From a virus: a stretch of DNA of 59,203 nt. Shown here piece by piece: positions 1 to 6,065 of this stretch (positions are counted from its first letter, which is position 1; each line of letters begins with the position of its first letter). Below the pieces are notes generated by a model. The model was not told the DNA's origin. It saw nothing but the letters and a program-made list of their open reading frames with translations, and did no database searches. The stretch is taken from the IMG/VR virus record IMGVR_UViG_3300002143_000074, positions 1 through 59,203 of that record, one strand, 5' to 3'. The position numbers and the translations under genes were made by a program.

Positions 1-2
1 AT

Positions 3-98
3 GCCAATATTGCTAAGGGAAATTTAGAATTGGGACAGTTTCTATCTTTATGTGAAGAAATATTAAAATACAACGGATACACAGTTTTTAAAAATTAA
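3..98 (+). CDS. 3' end of an unidentified gene (partial)
   Basis: The frame is open from the left edge to a TAA at 96-98, giving the last 31 residues of a protein that starts outside the window. The next gene begins at the adjacent base, so the two are probably one operon. No motif is recognisable in the fragment. Confidence 0.6.
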   Translation, partial: ANIAKGNLELGQFLSLCEEILKYNGYTVFKN

Positions 99-602
99 AT
101 GGAAACTATACCAGAGTATGAAACCATAAAAGAAATACCAATCCATAGTTGGATGTGTAAAATGATTTTGCGTTATGATAATTTCATTTGGTATGATGAT
201 AAAATTGGTAAAATAAGACAAGATATTCTCAATTGGATGAATCAAGTTTCATCCTCGGTTGGAATAAAACATGGAAGTAGTTTAATATGGTATTATAGAA
301 TACCAGAAGCATCCACGCCAAACTTTAAATGTTTGCATATTGATGTATATTTATCAAAATTTAAGATATTTGATAGAATTCCGAGAAGTCATGTGGATTT
401 TGAACATTTTTCCAAATTTGTTAAAAAATCTTGGAATTTGGGAGAATTAACTATTGATAGTAATGTTACAACGGACGATGTAATGTCATCTTGTATTAGA
501 ATGACAAGAACTGAACAGATATATCACGATGTATATGTTTATTTTTCAAAAGGATTTGTAAATCGAAGAAGTGAATTGATTACTGATGTAATGGCAGCAT
601 GA
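99..602 (+). CDS. hypothetical protein, 167 aa
   Basis: ATG follows directly on the upstream stop. The protein is soluble, mixed alpha/beta and rich in aromatic residues (HSWMCKM, LIWYYRI), with no membrane segment and no family I recognise. Its last 26 nt lie inside the tRNA-Gln gene at 577-650, so tRNA processing would cut the mRNA. Function unknown. Confidence 0.65.
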   Translation: METIPEYETIKEIPIHSWMCKMILRYDNFIWYDDKIGKIRQDILNWMNQVSSSVGIKHGSSLIWYYRIPEASTPNFKCLHIDVYLSKFKIFDRIPRSHVDFEHFSKFVKKSWNLGELTIDSNVTTDDVMSSCIRMTRTEQIYHDVYVYFSKGFVNRRSELITDVMAA

Positions 603-650
603 AATGCTCTGAATATTTTCGTCCACGTTCAAATCGTGGGTAATCAACCA
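577..650 (+). tRNA. tRNA-Gln (anticodon CTG)
   Basis: The acceptor stem TGATTAC/GTAATCA is perfect, the D-arm is ATGT-AATGGCA-GCAT, the anticodon loop is CTCTGAA (CTG by position, normal U33), and the T-arm is CCACG-TTCAAAT-CGTGG. Discriminator A is followed by an encoded CCA at 648-650. The variable loop is only 4 nt. The D-loop is identical to that of the amber tRNA at 1785-1855, and the anticodon loops differ only at position 36, which suggests common origin. It overlaps the 3' end of the upstream CDS. Confidence 0.82.
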
Positions 651-651
651 T

Positions 652-903
652 ATGTTAATGTCAGACGTCAAATTAAATATTAATTGGAAAGTGACTTGGT
701 GGAAAAAATCCGAATCACCGACTATAGAACATTATTTGGGAAAAACAGCCGGTCCAGTGTTTACTACGATGGATGAGTGTCAGGGTGCTATCAACACATT
801 CCCACAGGTGGATAAATTTTTTAATCCATGGGTATATCAAGTAAGTCCGACAGATGAAGAAGTCACTCATAAGTTTGAAGACAATAAAGTGATTGCGTTT
901 TAA
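652..903 (+). CDS. hypothetical protein, 83 aa
   Basis: Starts one base after the CCA of tRNA-Gln; a second in-frame ATG at 658 is an alternative start. Small, soluble, Trp-rich at the N-terminus (KVTWWKK). It is followed within 5 nt by the promoter of the tRNA cluster. No family recognised. Confidence 0.6.
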   Translation: MLMSDVKLNINWKVTWWKKSESPTIEHYLGKTAGPVFTTMDECQGAINTFPQVDKFFNPWVYQVSPTDEEVTHKFEDNKVIAF

Positions 904-907
904 GGTG

Positions 908-935
908 TTGACAAATCAGAAAGACCTGATACAGT
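908..935 (+). promoter_or_regulatory. sigma70-like promoter for the tRNA cluster
   Basis: TTGACA (908-913), a 16-nt spacer, then TACAGT (930-935). The first tRNA begins 21 nt after the -10 box. It has the same geometry as at least nine other promoters in the window. Confidence 0.65.
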
Positions 936-955
936 AAAACCAGATTAGATTTTTT

Positions 956-1028
956 GGTGTTGTGGCCGAGTTTAGGCATCTGTTCGCAAGACAGATTTAC
1001 ACTGGCTAAGTTCCAGTCGATACCTCCA
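956..1028 (+). tRNA. tRNA-Cys-like (GCA) with atypical loops
   Basis: Acceptor GGTGTTG/CGATACC pairs fully with wobble; discriminator T (typical of Cys) and an encoded CCA follow. Anticodon stem TCTGT/ACAGA encloses TCGCAAG, giving GCA by position but with C at the normally invariant U33, so the loop can close as a C-GCAA-G tetraloop. The T-loop is CTAAGTT instead of TTCRANY, and the D-loop lacks GG. It could be a divergent functional tRNA, a decoy or a decaying gene. Confidence 0.5.
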
Positions 1029-1037
1029 TTTTATTAT

Positions 1038-1109
1038 GGGTAGGTCGTCTAACTGTTAGGACAGTTCCCATTTCTGGAACAAATGCTGGTTCAAATCCAG
1101 CCCTACCCA
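1038..1109 (+). tRNA. tRNA-Glu-like, anticodon uncertain (TTT/TTC)
   Basis: Acceptor GGGTAGG/CCTACCC and T-arm GCTGG-TTCAAAT-CCAGC are perfect. The D-arm (TCGTCTA...TAGGACA) is that of tRNA-Glu. The anticodon stem GTTCC/GGAAC encloses CATTTCT: by position the anticodon is TTT with A33, and TTC appears only if read one base later. No CCA is encoded (ACCT), so the CCA-adding enzyme at 10601-12052 or a host enzyme must complete it. Confidence 0.6.
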
Positions 1110-1118
1110 CCTTTTAAT

Positions 1119-1318
1119 AGGACGTTAGCTCAATTGGTGTAGATATAGTTCTAATTGAATAGTTAGAAATATTTTACAGTATGAACTTGGTAGGTGAGTT
1201 GAAATCAACCAAAGTTACCGGTGACGATGGATGTGAGTAACCTTAAATATCATACTTTGTGGAGAGCACTTACTTTCTAAGTAAGGGGTTGGTGGTTCGA
1301 GTCCATCACGGCCTGCCA
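1119..1318 (+). tRNA. tRNA-Arg (TCT) interrupted in the D-loop
   Basis: The 5' part (1119-1138) gives acceptor AGGACGT, TA, D-stem GCTC and loop AATTGGT. The 3' part (1263-1318) gives GAGC, anticodon arm CTTAC-TTTCTAA-GTAAG (TCT), T-arm GGTGG-TTCGAGT-CCATC, acceptor ACGGCCT, discriminator G and encoded CCA. Joining them makes a normal tRNA apart from one A/G mismatch at acceptor position 4. The 124 nt between fold into hairpins (see separate entry). I know of no bacterial tRNA intron at this position. Confidence 0.65.
1139..1262 (+). other. 124-nt structured insertion inside tRNA-Arg D-loop
   Basis: It contains TCTAA/TTAGA (1150-1154 with 1163-1167), an enclosing 7-bp pair AGTATGA/TCATACT (1178-1184 with 1250-1256), a hairpin GTTGA-AA-TCAAC (1198-1209) and GTTAC/GTAAC (1214-1218 with 1237-1241). 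It is too short for an ordinary group I or II intron and I see no group I core. Exact boundaries could shift by a base or two. Confidence 0.5.
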
Positions 1319-1321
1319 TTT

Positions 1322-1552
1322 ATGGTTTTGACTGAAAATGAAGAGAAGTTTTTGAAACGGTATTTTAACGAATACGCAATACACCGTGGAGAAGATGTTA
1401 TTGGTGTGTTGATGTTAAATGGTGCGTTCAAAGAACTTCCCGATGGTCAATTGGTTGAATTTTCTAATAAGTTAGAAGATAAACGGGTGGAAATTGAGTT
1501 AAGAGAACAGATTGAAAAACAAAAACAACGATACAACAAAAATGAAAACTGA
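1322..1552 (+). CDS. hypothetical protein, 76 aa
   Basis: ATG lies 4 nt after the CCA of tRNA-Arg; the frame is open further upstream but that part is tRNA. The C-terminal third is highly charged and probably coiled coil (KLEDKRVEIELREQIEKQKQ). No family recognised. Confidence 0.6.
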   Translation: MVLTENEEKFLKRYFNEYAIHRGEDVIGVLMLNGAFKELPDGQLVEFSNKLEDKRVEIELREQIEKQKQRYNKNEN

Positions 1553-1574
1553 ATTGTAGAATTGCAAAGAAGCC

Positions 1575-1799
1575 GTGTTTCACTTTAATAAAGCACATTT
1601 AACGAATCCGTCGATTCCTATGTGGGTGATTAAAGCCAAGGGTGAAACATTTTACGTGAATCACGTTACGGCGAATGTTGGTTGGACAACGAAAGAAACA
1701 GTTGACAATCCTCATACTAAGGGTAGTATCAAGTTTAAGAATGTGGATGTAGTAATTGAAAACGGTGACGGACTGATTACAAATGCATCAGTAGCTTAA
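1575..1799 (+). CDS. conserved small phage protein, 74 aa
   Basis: GTG start at 1575; an in-frame ATG at 1620 is the alternative. From memory, the pattern NPSIPMWVIKAKGETFYVNH...WTTKE...HTKGSIKFKN matches a small protein of unknown function found in many T4-like marine phages, and in those proteins the homologous segment extends back to the GTG. The last 15 nt overlap the amber-suppressor tRNA. Confidence 0.7.
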   Translation: MFHFNKAHLTNPSIPMWVIKAKGETFYVNHVTANVGWTTKETVDNPHTKGSIKFKNVDVVIENGDGLITNASVA

Positions 1800-1855
1800 T
1801 GGCAAAGCGGGAATCTCTAAAATTCTGCATGTGGGTTCGATCCCCACCTTTTGCA
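1785..1855 (+). tRNA. amber suppressor tRNA (anticodon CTA)
   Basis: D-arm GCTT-AATGGCA-AAGC, anticodon stem GGAAT/ATTCT around CTCTAAA (CTA at 1817-1819, normal U33), 4-nt variable loop and perfect T-arm GTGGG-TTCGATC-CCCAC. The acceptor GCATCAG/CTTTTGC has two mismatches (positions 4 and 5). Discriminator A; CCA not encoded. The D-loop equals that of tRNA-Gln at 577-650 and the anticodon loop differs by one base, so glutamine is the likely amino acid (inference). Genes with an in-frame TAG lie at 4483-5109 and 46994-47479. Confidence 0.75.
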
Positions 1856-1928
1856 CCTTTGTTGAAAATTAAAATAAGTCGTTTGGAAAGTTTGATAATA
1901 CTTATCTGAACAATGAAGTGAAAATCGG

Positions 1929-1956
1929 TTGACAAAAAGAAAAACGGTGATAGAGT
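1929..1956 (+). promoter_or_regulatory. sigma70-like promoter within the tRNA cluster
   Basis: TTGACA (1929-1934), 16-nt spacer, TAGAGT (1951-1956), 18 nt upstream of the second tRNA-Cys. Confidence 0.6.
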
Positions 1957-1974
1957 AAGTGAAGTAAGAAAAAC

Positions 1975-2048
1975 GGTGTTGTGGGAAAGCGGTAATCCAC
2001 TTGTTCCGCAAGAACAGGAAATCAGTGGTTCAAATCCATCCAGCACCT
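1975..2048 (+). tRNA. tRNA-Cys-like (GCA)
   Basis: Acceptor GGTGTTG/CAGCACC, D-loop with AAGCGGTAA as in bacterial tRNA-Cys, discriminator T, T-loop TTCAAAT. The anticodon loop is CCGCAAG: GCA by position but C33 and G38 instead of U33 and A38, as in the copy at 956-1028. The T-stem has one mismatch. No encoded CCA. Confidence 0.6.
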
Positions 2049-2060
2049 CTTAGGTTAGTT

Positions 2061-3064
2061 GAGTGTTATACGTGAAACCTTAGATTAAAAACTCAACAGT
2101 ATGGTCGATAATACTAAAAGTTATCCGTCACCTATTGCCGACAAATAATGGAAACTATCATGAAGGGTGATTCATGACATTATTGGATTTATGTGTAAAT
2201 CCACGTTTTTGTAAATTTGTTCTTTGTAAGTTTAGAATTTGGGGGCTTGACCCCTTTAGATAAGTCATCGAAAGGTGACAAAAGAGAATTCCCCCTAACG
2301 GGAGCTCGCCATCGCAAGATGGACACTCAAGCAACTGATAGAGTCGTTGTCCTTCACTCAAAAGGTGGAGGTATATCTGACGCTGGATTGGAAAATTGTT
2401 GGTTTAGGGTAACACTGTAAACCGCATACTAACGGTACCGCCGAGCAATACCAATTCCTAACGGAACAGCCAAGAATAAGATTCAAGTCAAACATGTAGG
2501 TGTGAAACCGCAATTAAATGCTTACATGTAGAATGATAGAGAGTGGTCGGGGTAACCATGAACACAATCTTGAAATTCCGTTGAGTATCCGCAAGAGAAA
2601 GACATGGGTCGTGTCGCATATTGTATCCCAAAAGGATATGAAACGACAAGTAACGCACGACCCTGTTAGGTGCATTAATAGCTCAATGGTAGAGCAATAG
2701 TATTATACACTATATGATTGGTTCAATTCCAAGAATGAAAACGCAAAGTCGTTACGCTCAGTGAATGAAAGTGACTTAATTCCGAACTCTTAGGAGAATT
2801 CGGACGATAGACTGCTCGCAAGGCATAAATCGTTGATATTAAATCAAACGGTGCTCGCAAAGCTTAACTGTCCGCAAGACAGACGGGTGTAGAGATATTG
2901 AGTAGTTCATTGGTTGACTGGAAAAGCTACCAGTATAAAAAAGCAGTCATGTTAAATACTGATATAGGTTTCGACCATATTAGTGGATAAAATTAGGAAG
3001 CATTGTCGGCAGACGATGTATAATCTAATCAAAGATTAACGTAATATGGTGTAATCTCAACCAT
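2061..3064 (+). ncRNA. non-coding stretch with many hairpins, unidentified
   Basis: About 1 kb without a convincing gene apart from the tRNA-Ile-like piece at 2672-2733. Visible structures: CCATC-GCAA-GATGG (near 2304), ACATGTA/TACATGT (near 2495-2528), a long hairpin GGGTCGTG...CACGACCC with inner TATCC/GGATA (2606-2663), CCGAA...TTCGG (near 2782-2803), CTGTC-CGCAA-GACAG (near 2867), GCATTGTC/GACGATGT (near 3000) and TAATCT/AGATTA (near 3020). CGCAAG recurs five times here. It could be one large structured RNA, decayed tRNAs or an intron. I could not match it to RNase P RNA, tmRNA or a group I core. Confidence 0.4.
2672..2733 (+). tRNA. partial tRNA-Ile-like sequence (TAT)
   Basis: The D-arm GCTC-AATGGTA-GAGC, anticodon arm ATAGT-ATTATAC-ACTAT (TAT by position) and T-arm TTGG-TTCAATT-CCAA are good. 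The putative 5' acceptor GCATTAA has no matching 3' strand after the T-arm. This is either a pseudogene or a second interrupted tRNA. Confidence 0.35.
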
Positions 3065-3610
3065 TTAAACTAAAACCCACCCAAAATAAGACTTTTTCTT
3101 TTTAGAGATTAAACTAGAAATGCAACAATCAGCCGATTTTTTATTTTCCGATTTTAACATCTTGATAAAATCAAATCGTAACCCTGTAAAATTTCGACCA
3201 TCATATTTATTTTTAAAATTATAAATGAGATTATCAAACGATGGATTTTTATTTTTTGGTTGACTCCTTTTTTTTCGTTCCAAATCATTATAAAAAACGG
3301 TTAGTGGAGTACATGCTTTATAGTGTATATTATAAGCATTTTCGGTTTTGGCTATATCTAAATAAGTCTGTTCGACATTACGTAAATTGTTTATGTCTTC
3401 AACTATTTCTATTATTTGAAAATCGAAGTTTTCAATACCATATTTATTCCAAGCATTTTGTAAAGGTGCATTTTTATGTTTATTGTTGATTAAATCTTTT
3501 TTATGTCGGTTGAATCTTGATGTACATCCATAATTTATATTTTTACTACTACCGACGTAATATCGACTGTTAATTTTATTGATTATCTTGTATATTCCCA
3601 CTTTTTTCAT
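3065..3610 (-). CDS. GIY-YIG homing endonuclease, 181 aa
   Basis: The N-terminus GIYKIINKINSRYYVGSS is the GIY-YIG motif, followed by the typical LQNAWNKYGIENFDFQIIE segment and a basic C-terminus with a DNA-binding repeat. It lies on the minus strand inside the tRNA cluster, a common home for mobile endonucleases. ATG follows an in-frame stop. Its first 35 nt are overlapped by a 51-codon basic ORF (3576-3731), an arrangement repeated at 17919-18776. Confidence 0.88.
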   Translation of the reverse strand: MKKVGIYKIINKINSRYYVGSSKNINYGCTSRFNRHKKDLINNKHKNAPLQNAWNKYGIENFDFQIIEIVEDINNLRNVEQTYLDIAKTENAYNIHYKACTPLTVFYNDLERKKRSQPKNKNPSFDNLIYNFKNKYDGRNFTGLRFDFIKMLKSENKKSADCCISSLISKKKKSYFGWVLV

Positions 3611-3731
3611 AATATCTGTTTAAATTTTTCAACTGTTCCATTTTTTGATTTTTCCAGTAATATTTCATTCTTCGTTTATTACGGGCCTCAATTCGATCCG
3701 ATTCCGTTAAATATTTCTTTTTTCTTCCCAT
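3576..3731 (-). CDS. 51-aa basic ORF overlapping GIY-YIG gene
   Basis: Starts MGRKK and is Lys/Arg/Tyr-rich. It aligns without gaps to the 51-aa ORF at 18616-18771 (shared MGRKK, YY at 24-25, RY at 39-40, a final IQ), and both precede and overlap a GIY-YIG gene in the same relative frame. It may be a DNA-binding partner or a translational-coupling leader. Function inferred only from context. Confidence 0.55.
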   Translation of the reverse strand: MGRKKKYLTESDRIEARNKRRMKYYWKNQKMEQLKNLNRYYEKSGNIQDNQ

Positions 3732-3786
3732 GTATATACATATGAAACATATAATAAAAACAACAAAAAAGTTACAAAAGAAAATG

Positions 3787-3814
3787 TTGACGTTTTCAAA
3801 TCTTGAGTTATATT
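3787..3814 (+). promoter_or_regulatory. sigma70-like promoter of the tRNA-Ser pair
   Basis: TTGACG (3787-3792), 16-nt spacer, TATATT (3809-3814), 11 nt before tRNA-Ser(TGA). Confidence 0.65.
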
Positions 3815-3825
3815 TATTTGGACAT

Positions 3826-3915
3826 GGATGAGTAACCGGACAGGCGTGCCGGAACGGTTTTGAAAACCGATTGGTCCTTCACGGGATTGGCCTTCGAGTG
3901 GTCACTTTTCCGCCA
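3826..3915 (+). tRNA. tRNA-Ser (TGA)
   Basis: Acceptor GGATGAG/CTTTTCC with a T/T mismatch at position 4 and one G-T pair. D-arm CCGG-ACAGGCGTG-CCGG, anticodon loop TTTGAAA (TGA), a long variable arm, T-arm TGGCC-TTCGAGT-GGTCA, discriminator G and encoded CCA. The first base of the anticodon stem is unpaired (A/A). Confidence 0.68.
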
Positions 3916-3916
3916 T

Positions 3917-4003
3917 GGTTCTTTGGGTGAGAGGATTAAACCAGAAGTTTGCTAAACTTCCGTAGTGTAAAATCTACCATCAGTTCAAATCTGATAGGAA
4001 CCG
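3917..4003 (+). tRNA. tRNA-Ser (GCT)
   Basis: Acceptor GGTTCTT/AGGAACC, anticodon arm GAAGT-TTGCTAA-ACTTC (GCT), long variable arm with GTAG/CTAC, T-arm ATCAG-TTCAAAT-CTGAT, discriminator G. No CCA encoded. It begins 2 nt after the CCA of the preceding tRNA-Ser. Confidence 0.88.
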
Positions 4004-4055
4004 CAGAGTCCCCTTCTTTCTTCTAATTCTTCAAACTTCTTCGTCTCATTCCCAC

Positions 4056-4063
4056 TATTTATA
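4056..4063 (+). promoter_or_regulatory. TATTTATA box, 3 nt before start codon
   Basis: TATTTATA directly upstream of the ATG at 4067. The same box and spacing precede at least eight other genes. Probably a late-promoter -10 element. Confidence 0.5.
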
Positions 4064-4066
4064 CCC

Positions 4067-4441
4067 ATGGACAAACAACCGAAATCTGATTTAACGCAAA
4101 TTGCGAAGGAATTTACTGCATTTATCGTTAAGGAATTGGGAATACAAAAACCCTACAAGATTAAATTGTCTCCAACCAGAACAGAAGCCTTCACCACCCA
4201 CGCATACTACAATCCCTCCAATGGTGAAATCGGTGTTTGCATAAATAAGCGTCAAACCGCAGATGTATTACGTAGTTTAGCCCATGAAATGATTCATCAC
4301 AAACAAAATCAGGAAGGCCGATTGAAAACCGGTGAAGAAATACCTGATATTGGTGGAGAAATCGAAGATGAGGCCAATAGTGTTGCTGGGCAACTAGTTA
4401 AGAAGTTCGGTTACACCACAAAACACCAGATTTACGAATAA
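4067..4441 (+). CDS. zincin-type metallopeptidase domain, 124 aa
   Basis: LAHEMIHHKQ at residues 82-91 is an HExxH zinc site, followed by GGEIEDEANSVAGQLVKKFG, which supplies the downstream Glu/Asp typical of small zincins. N-terminal DKQPKSDLTQIAKEFTAFIV is helical. Likely a short peptidase or peptidase-like virion protein. The TATTTATA box directly before ATG groups it with the late genes. Confidence 0.7.
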   Translation: MDKQPKSDLTQIAKEFTAFIVKELGIQKPYKIKLSPTRTEAFTTHAYYNPSNGEIGVCINKRQTADVLRSLAHEMIHHKQNQEGRLKTGEEIPDIGGEIEDEANSVAGQLVKKFGYTTKHQIYE

Positions 4442-4445
4442 CGAC

Positions 4446-4473
4446 TTGACACAATCGGTGTAGATAGTATCAT
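4446..4473 (+). promoter_or_regulatory. sigma70-like promoter
   Basis: TTGACA (4446-4451), 16-nt spacer, TATCAT (4468-4473). The ATG of the deoxyribosyltransferase-like gene is 10 nt downstream. Confidence 0.65.
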
Positions 4474-4482
4474 TCTCTATGA

Positions 4483-5109
4483 ATGAGAGAAATTTATACT
4501 GACAGTGTTTTGCCCAGTGATTTTCGTTTACGTCACGGTGATAAGGTCATTTTCTTGGCCGGACCAACTCCACGGGATGTCACCGTCAAATCTTGGCGAC
4601 CAGCCGCATTAGAACATTTGAATAGATGTTTATATGATGGTGTCGTGTGTATCCCCGAACGAAAAGATTGGAATGCACAGTTTGATTATGTGGACCAAGT
4701 TTCGTGGGAAAGAAAATAGTTACAAACCGCTGATGCCATTTTGTTTTGGATTCCTCGTAATCTGGTAGATATGCCAGCATTCACAACCAACGTGGAATTT
4801 GGTTATTATCTCTGTAAGAATCCACGTAAGGTTTATTATGGTCGTCCAGATGATTCTGAAAAGAACAAATATTTGGATTGGTTGTTTGAGTTGGAGACTG
4901 GTATGAATCGACTATGTGCGGTTATGCCTTATCCAAATATGACGAAAACACCTTTTATTGACCAATTCATTCATAGTAATACCGTTGACATTTGGTGGAA
5001 ATTGAAGTATAAACCAGTAGATATAAAAACATTGGATGTGAGTAAGATATTCGCTAAGGCGATTAAGAGCATCCATAACAACGAAAGTGTAAGTGAGTTA
5101 TTTGTATGA
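4483..5109 (+). CDS. nucleoside 2-deoxyribosyltransferase-like protein with in-frame TAG
   Basis: The N-terminal FLAGPTPRDV...SWRPAALEHL...PERKDW and the C-terminal TADAILFWIPR...MPAFTTNVEFGYYL are the two halves of one domain (nucleoside 2-deoxyribosyltransferase-like family of nucleotide-salvage enzymes). A TAG at 4717-4719 (codon 79) splits them in the same frame, at a non-catalytic spot between QVSWERK and LQTADAI. Readthrough gives about 208 residues. The C-terminal part has no good internal start before the conserved block. The phage carries a CTA tRNA (1785-1855), so amber suppression is plausible. Confidence 0.75.
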
Positions 5110-5456
5110 ACACAGTTGATAAATATACATTTGGAAATACTACGTCGGCCATAAATTTGGCCGACATTCTGACCAAAGAAAATAATCCAAAACTACTTGG
5201 AAAGGTAAGTTCGGTGTTGTCACGGGTCAACCGATACATTAATCTGATTGACTGTGGGTTGGAAAAAACTGATGATAGGAAAGTCATTCTCCAAATGGTC
5301 AAGAATGCAATCATATCGGAGATAGATGAAAAAGAGTGGCCGAAGTCGGTTAAAACACATGTCAAATTGATGGTTACAACAAATTATCGAAAAGCCTTTC
5401 ATGGAGAACCTGATAGAAATGATTTAACCAGAAAATTACAAAAGACTAGAAAATGA
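5106..5456 (+). CDS. hypothetical protein, 116 aa
   Basis: The ATGA overlap with the upstream stop indicates translational coupling. Mostly helical and basic at the C-terminus (RKLQKTRK). It overlaps the next gene by 4 nt. No family recognised. Confidence 0.65.
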   Translation: MNTVDKYTFGNTTSAINLADILTKENNPKLLGKVSSVLSRVNRYINLIDCGLEKTDDRKVILQMVKNAIISEIDEKEWPKSVKTHVKLMVTTNYRKAFHGEPDRNDLTRKLQKTRK

Positions 5457-5749
5457 AATCAAGAGAATATACCGAAGAGGAAGTAAGAAAAATGTTTTTG
5501 GACCACATTCGAGGTCTGGCTGCATATTGGGATAGTGTTGAAGGTAGAACATCACGGGAGAAATTAGATGGGTTGGCATTTTCAATTTTGGTTATGTTAG
5601 ATGGTGGAAGTGCGTTGCCCGGATTTGATGTGTCACCAAGTCCTCATCCAAGTGACAAGGAATTTCACATTGACGAGGGAACAAATTATTTCCCAAGTGA
5701 CGGAGAGTGTCAAATTGCCGGTTGTTTACACGAAGAATACCATAAGTAG
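5453..5749 (+). CDS. conserved phage/bacterial protein, 98 aa
   Basis: The sequence REKLDGLAFSILVMLDGGSALPGF...PHPSDKE...IAGCLHEEYHK matches, from memory, a small widespread family of unknown function. It ends in TAG, and reading through (TAG ACT ATG) would continue in frame into the RNA-ligase fragment at 5753. This is another site where the CTA tRNA could act. Confidence 0.65.
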   Translation: MKSREYTEEEVRKMFLDHIRGLAAYWDSVEGRTSREKLDGLAFSILVMLDGGSALPGFDVSPSPHPSDKEFHIDEGTNYFPSDGECQIAGCLHEEYHK

Positions 5750-5752
5750 ACT

Positions 5753-6061
5753 ATGATAGAGTATCCATCAATTATCAATTCAAGTAAAGCTCCACGGGGA
5801 AACTGTGTCGCTTTCGTGAAGTATGATGGGTCGAATTTTAGAGCCAAATATACTCAAAAACAGGGATTTAATCTATTTGGTTCACGTCGAGAATTGATTG
5901 ACGAATCACACAAATTTTTGGGGGAGTCGGTGACTATATTCAAGAAGAAATATGCCAGTACCCTCACCGACTTCTTCAAGAAAGATAAAGAACTGCGTAA
6001 TGAAAGAGAAATCATCGTTTTTGGTGAATTTTTCACCGAAAGATTTACCGAATTATTTTAA
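5753..6061 (+). CDS. truncated RNA ligase (adenylation domain only)
   Basis: VAFVKYDGSNFRAKY carries the nucleotidyltransferase motif I (KYDGSN); IIVFGEFF resembles motif III of Rnl2-type RNA ligases. The family is usually about 250-350 residues, but this one stops at residue 102 right after GEFF, so motifs IV and V are absent. The next gene starts 4 nt later. It is probably a deletion remnant without ligase activity. Confidence 0.65.
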   Translation: MIEYPSIINSSKAPRGNCVAFVKYDGSNFRAKYTQKQGFNLFGSRRELIDESHKFLGESVTIFKKKYASTLTDFFKKDKELRNEREIIVFGEFFTERFTELF

Positions 6062-6065
6062 ATTT

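Noticed and set aside
1885-1915. CTTATCTGAACA resembling the 3' part of the T4 td intron
   Set aside because: Too short and without the rest of a group I core; treated as chance.
1777-2046. Minus-strand open frames of 64-89 codons across the tRNA cluster
   Set aside because: They run antisense through the amber tRNA and tRNA-Cys and lack ribosome-binding sites; shadows of structured RNA.
2158-2700. Open frames of 60-67 codons in the non-coding region
   Set aside because: Codon patterns and amino-acid composition are unlike the real genes and they cut across strong hairpins.
2061-3064. tmRNA, RNase P RNA or group I intron
   Set aside because: I looked for a tag-peptide frame with a TTCGAC start, RNase P core motifs and group I P/Q/R/S elements and found no convincing match.
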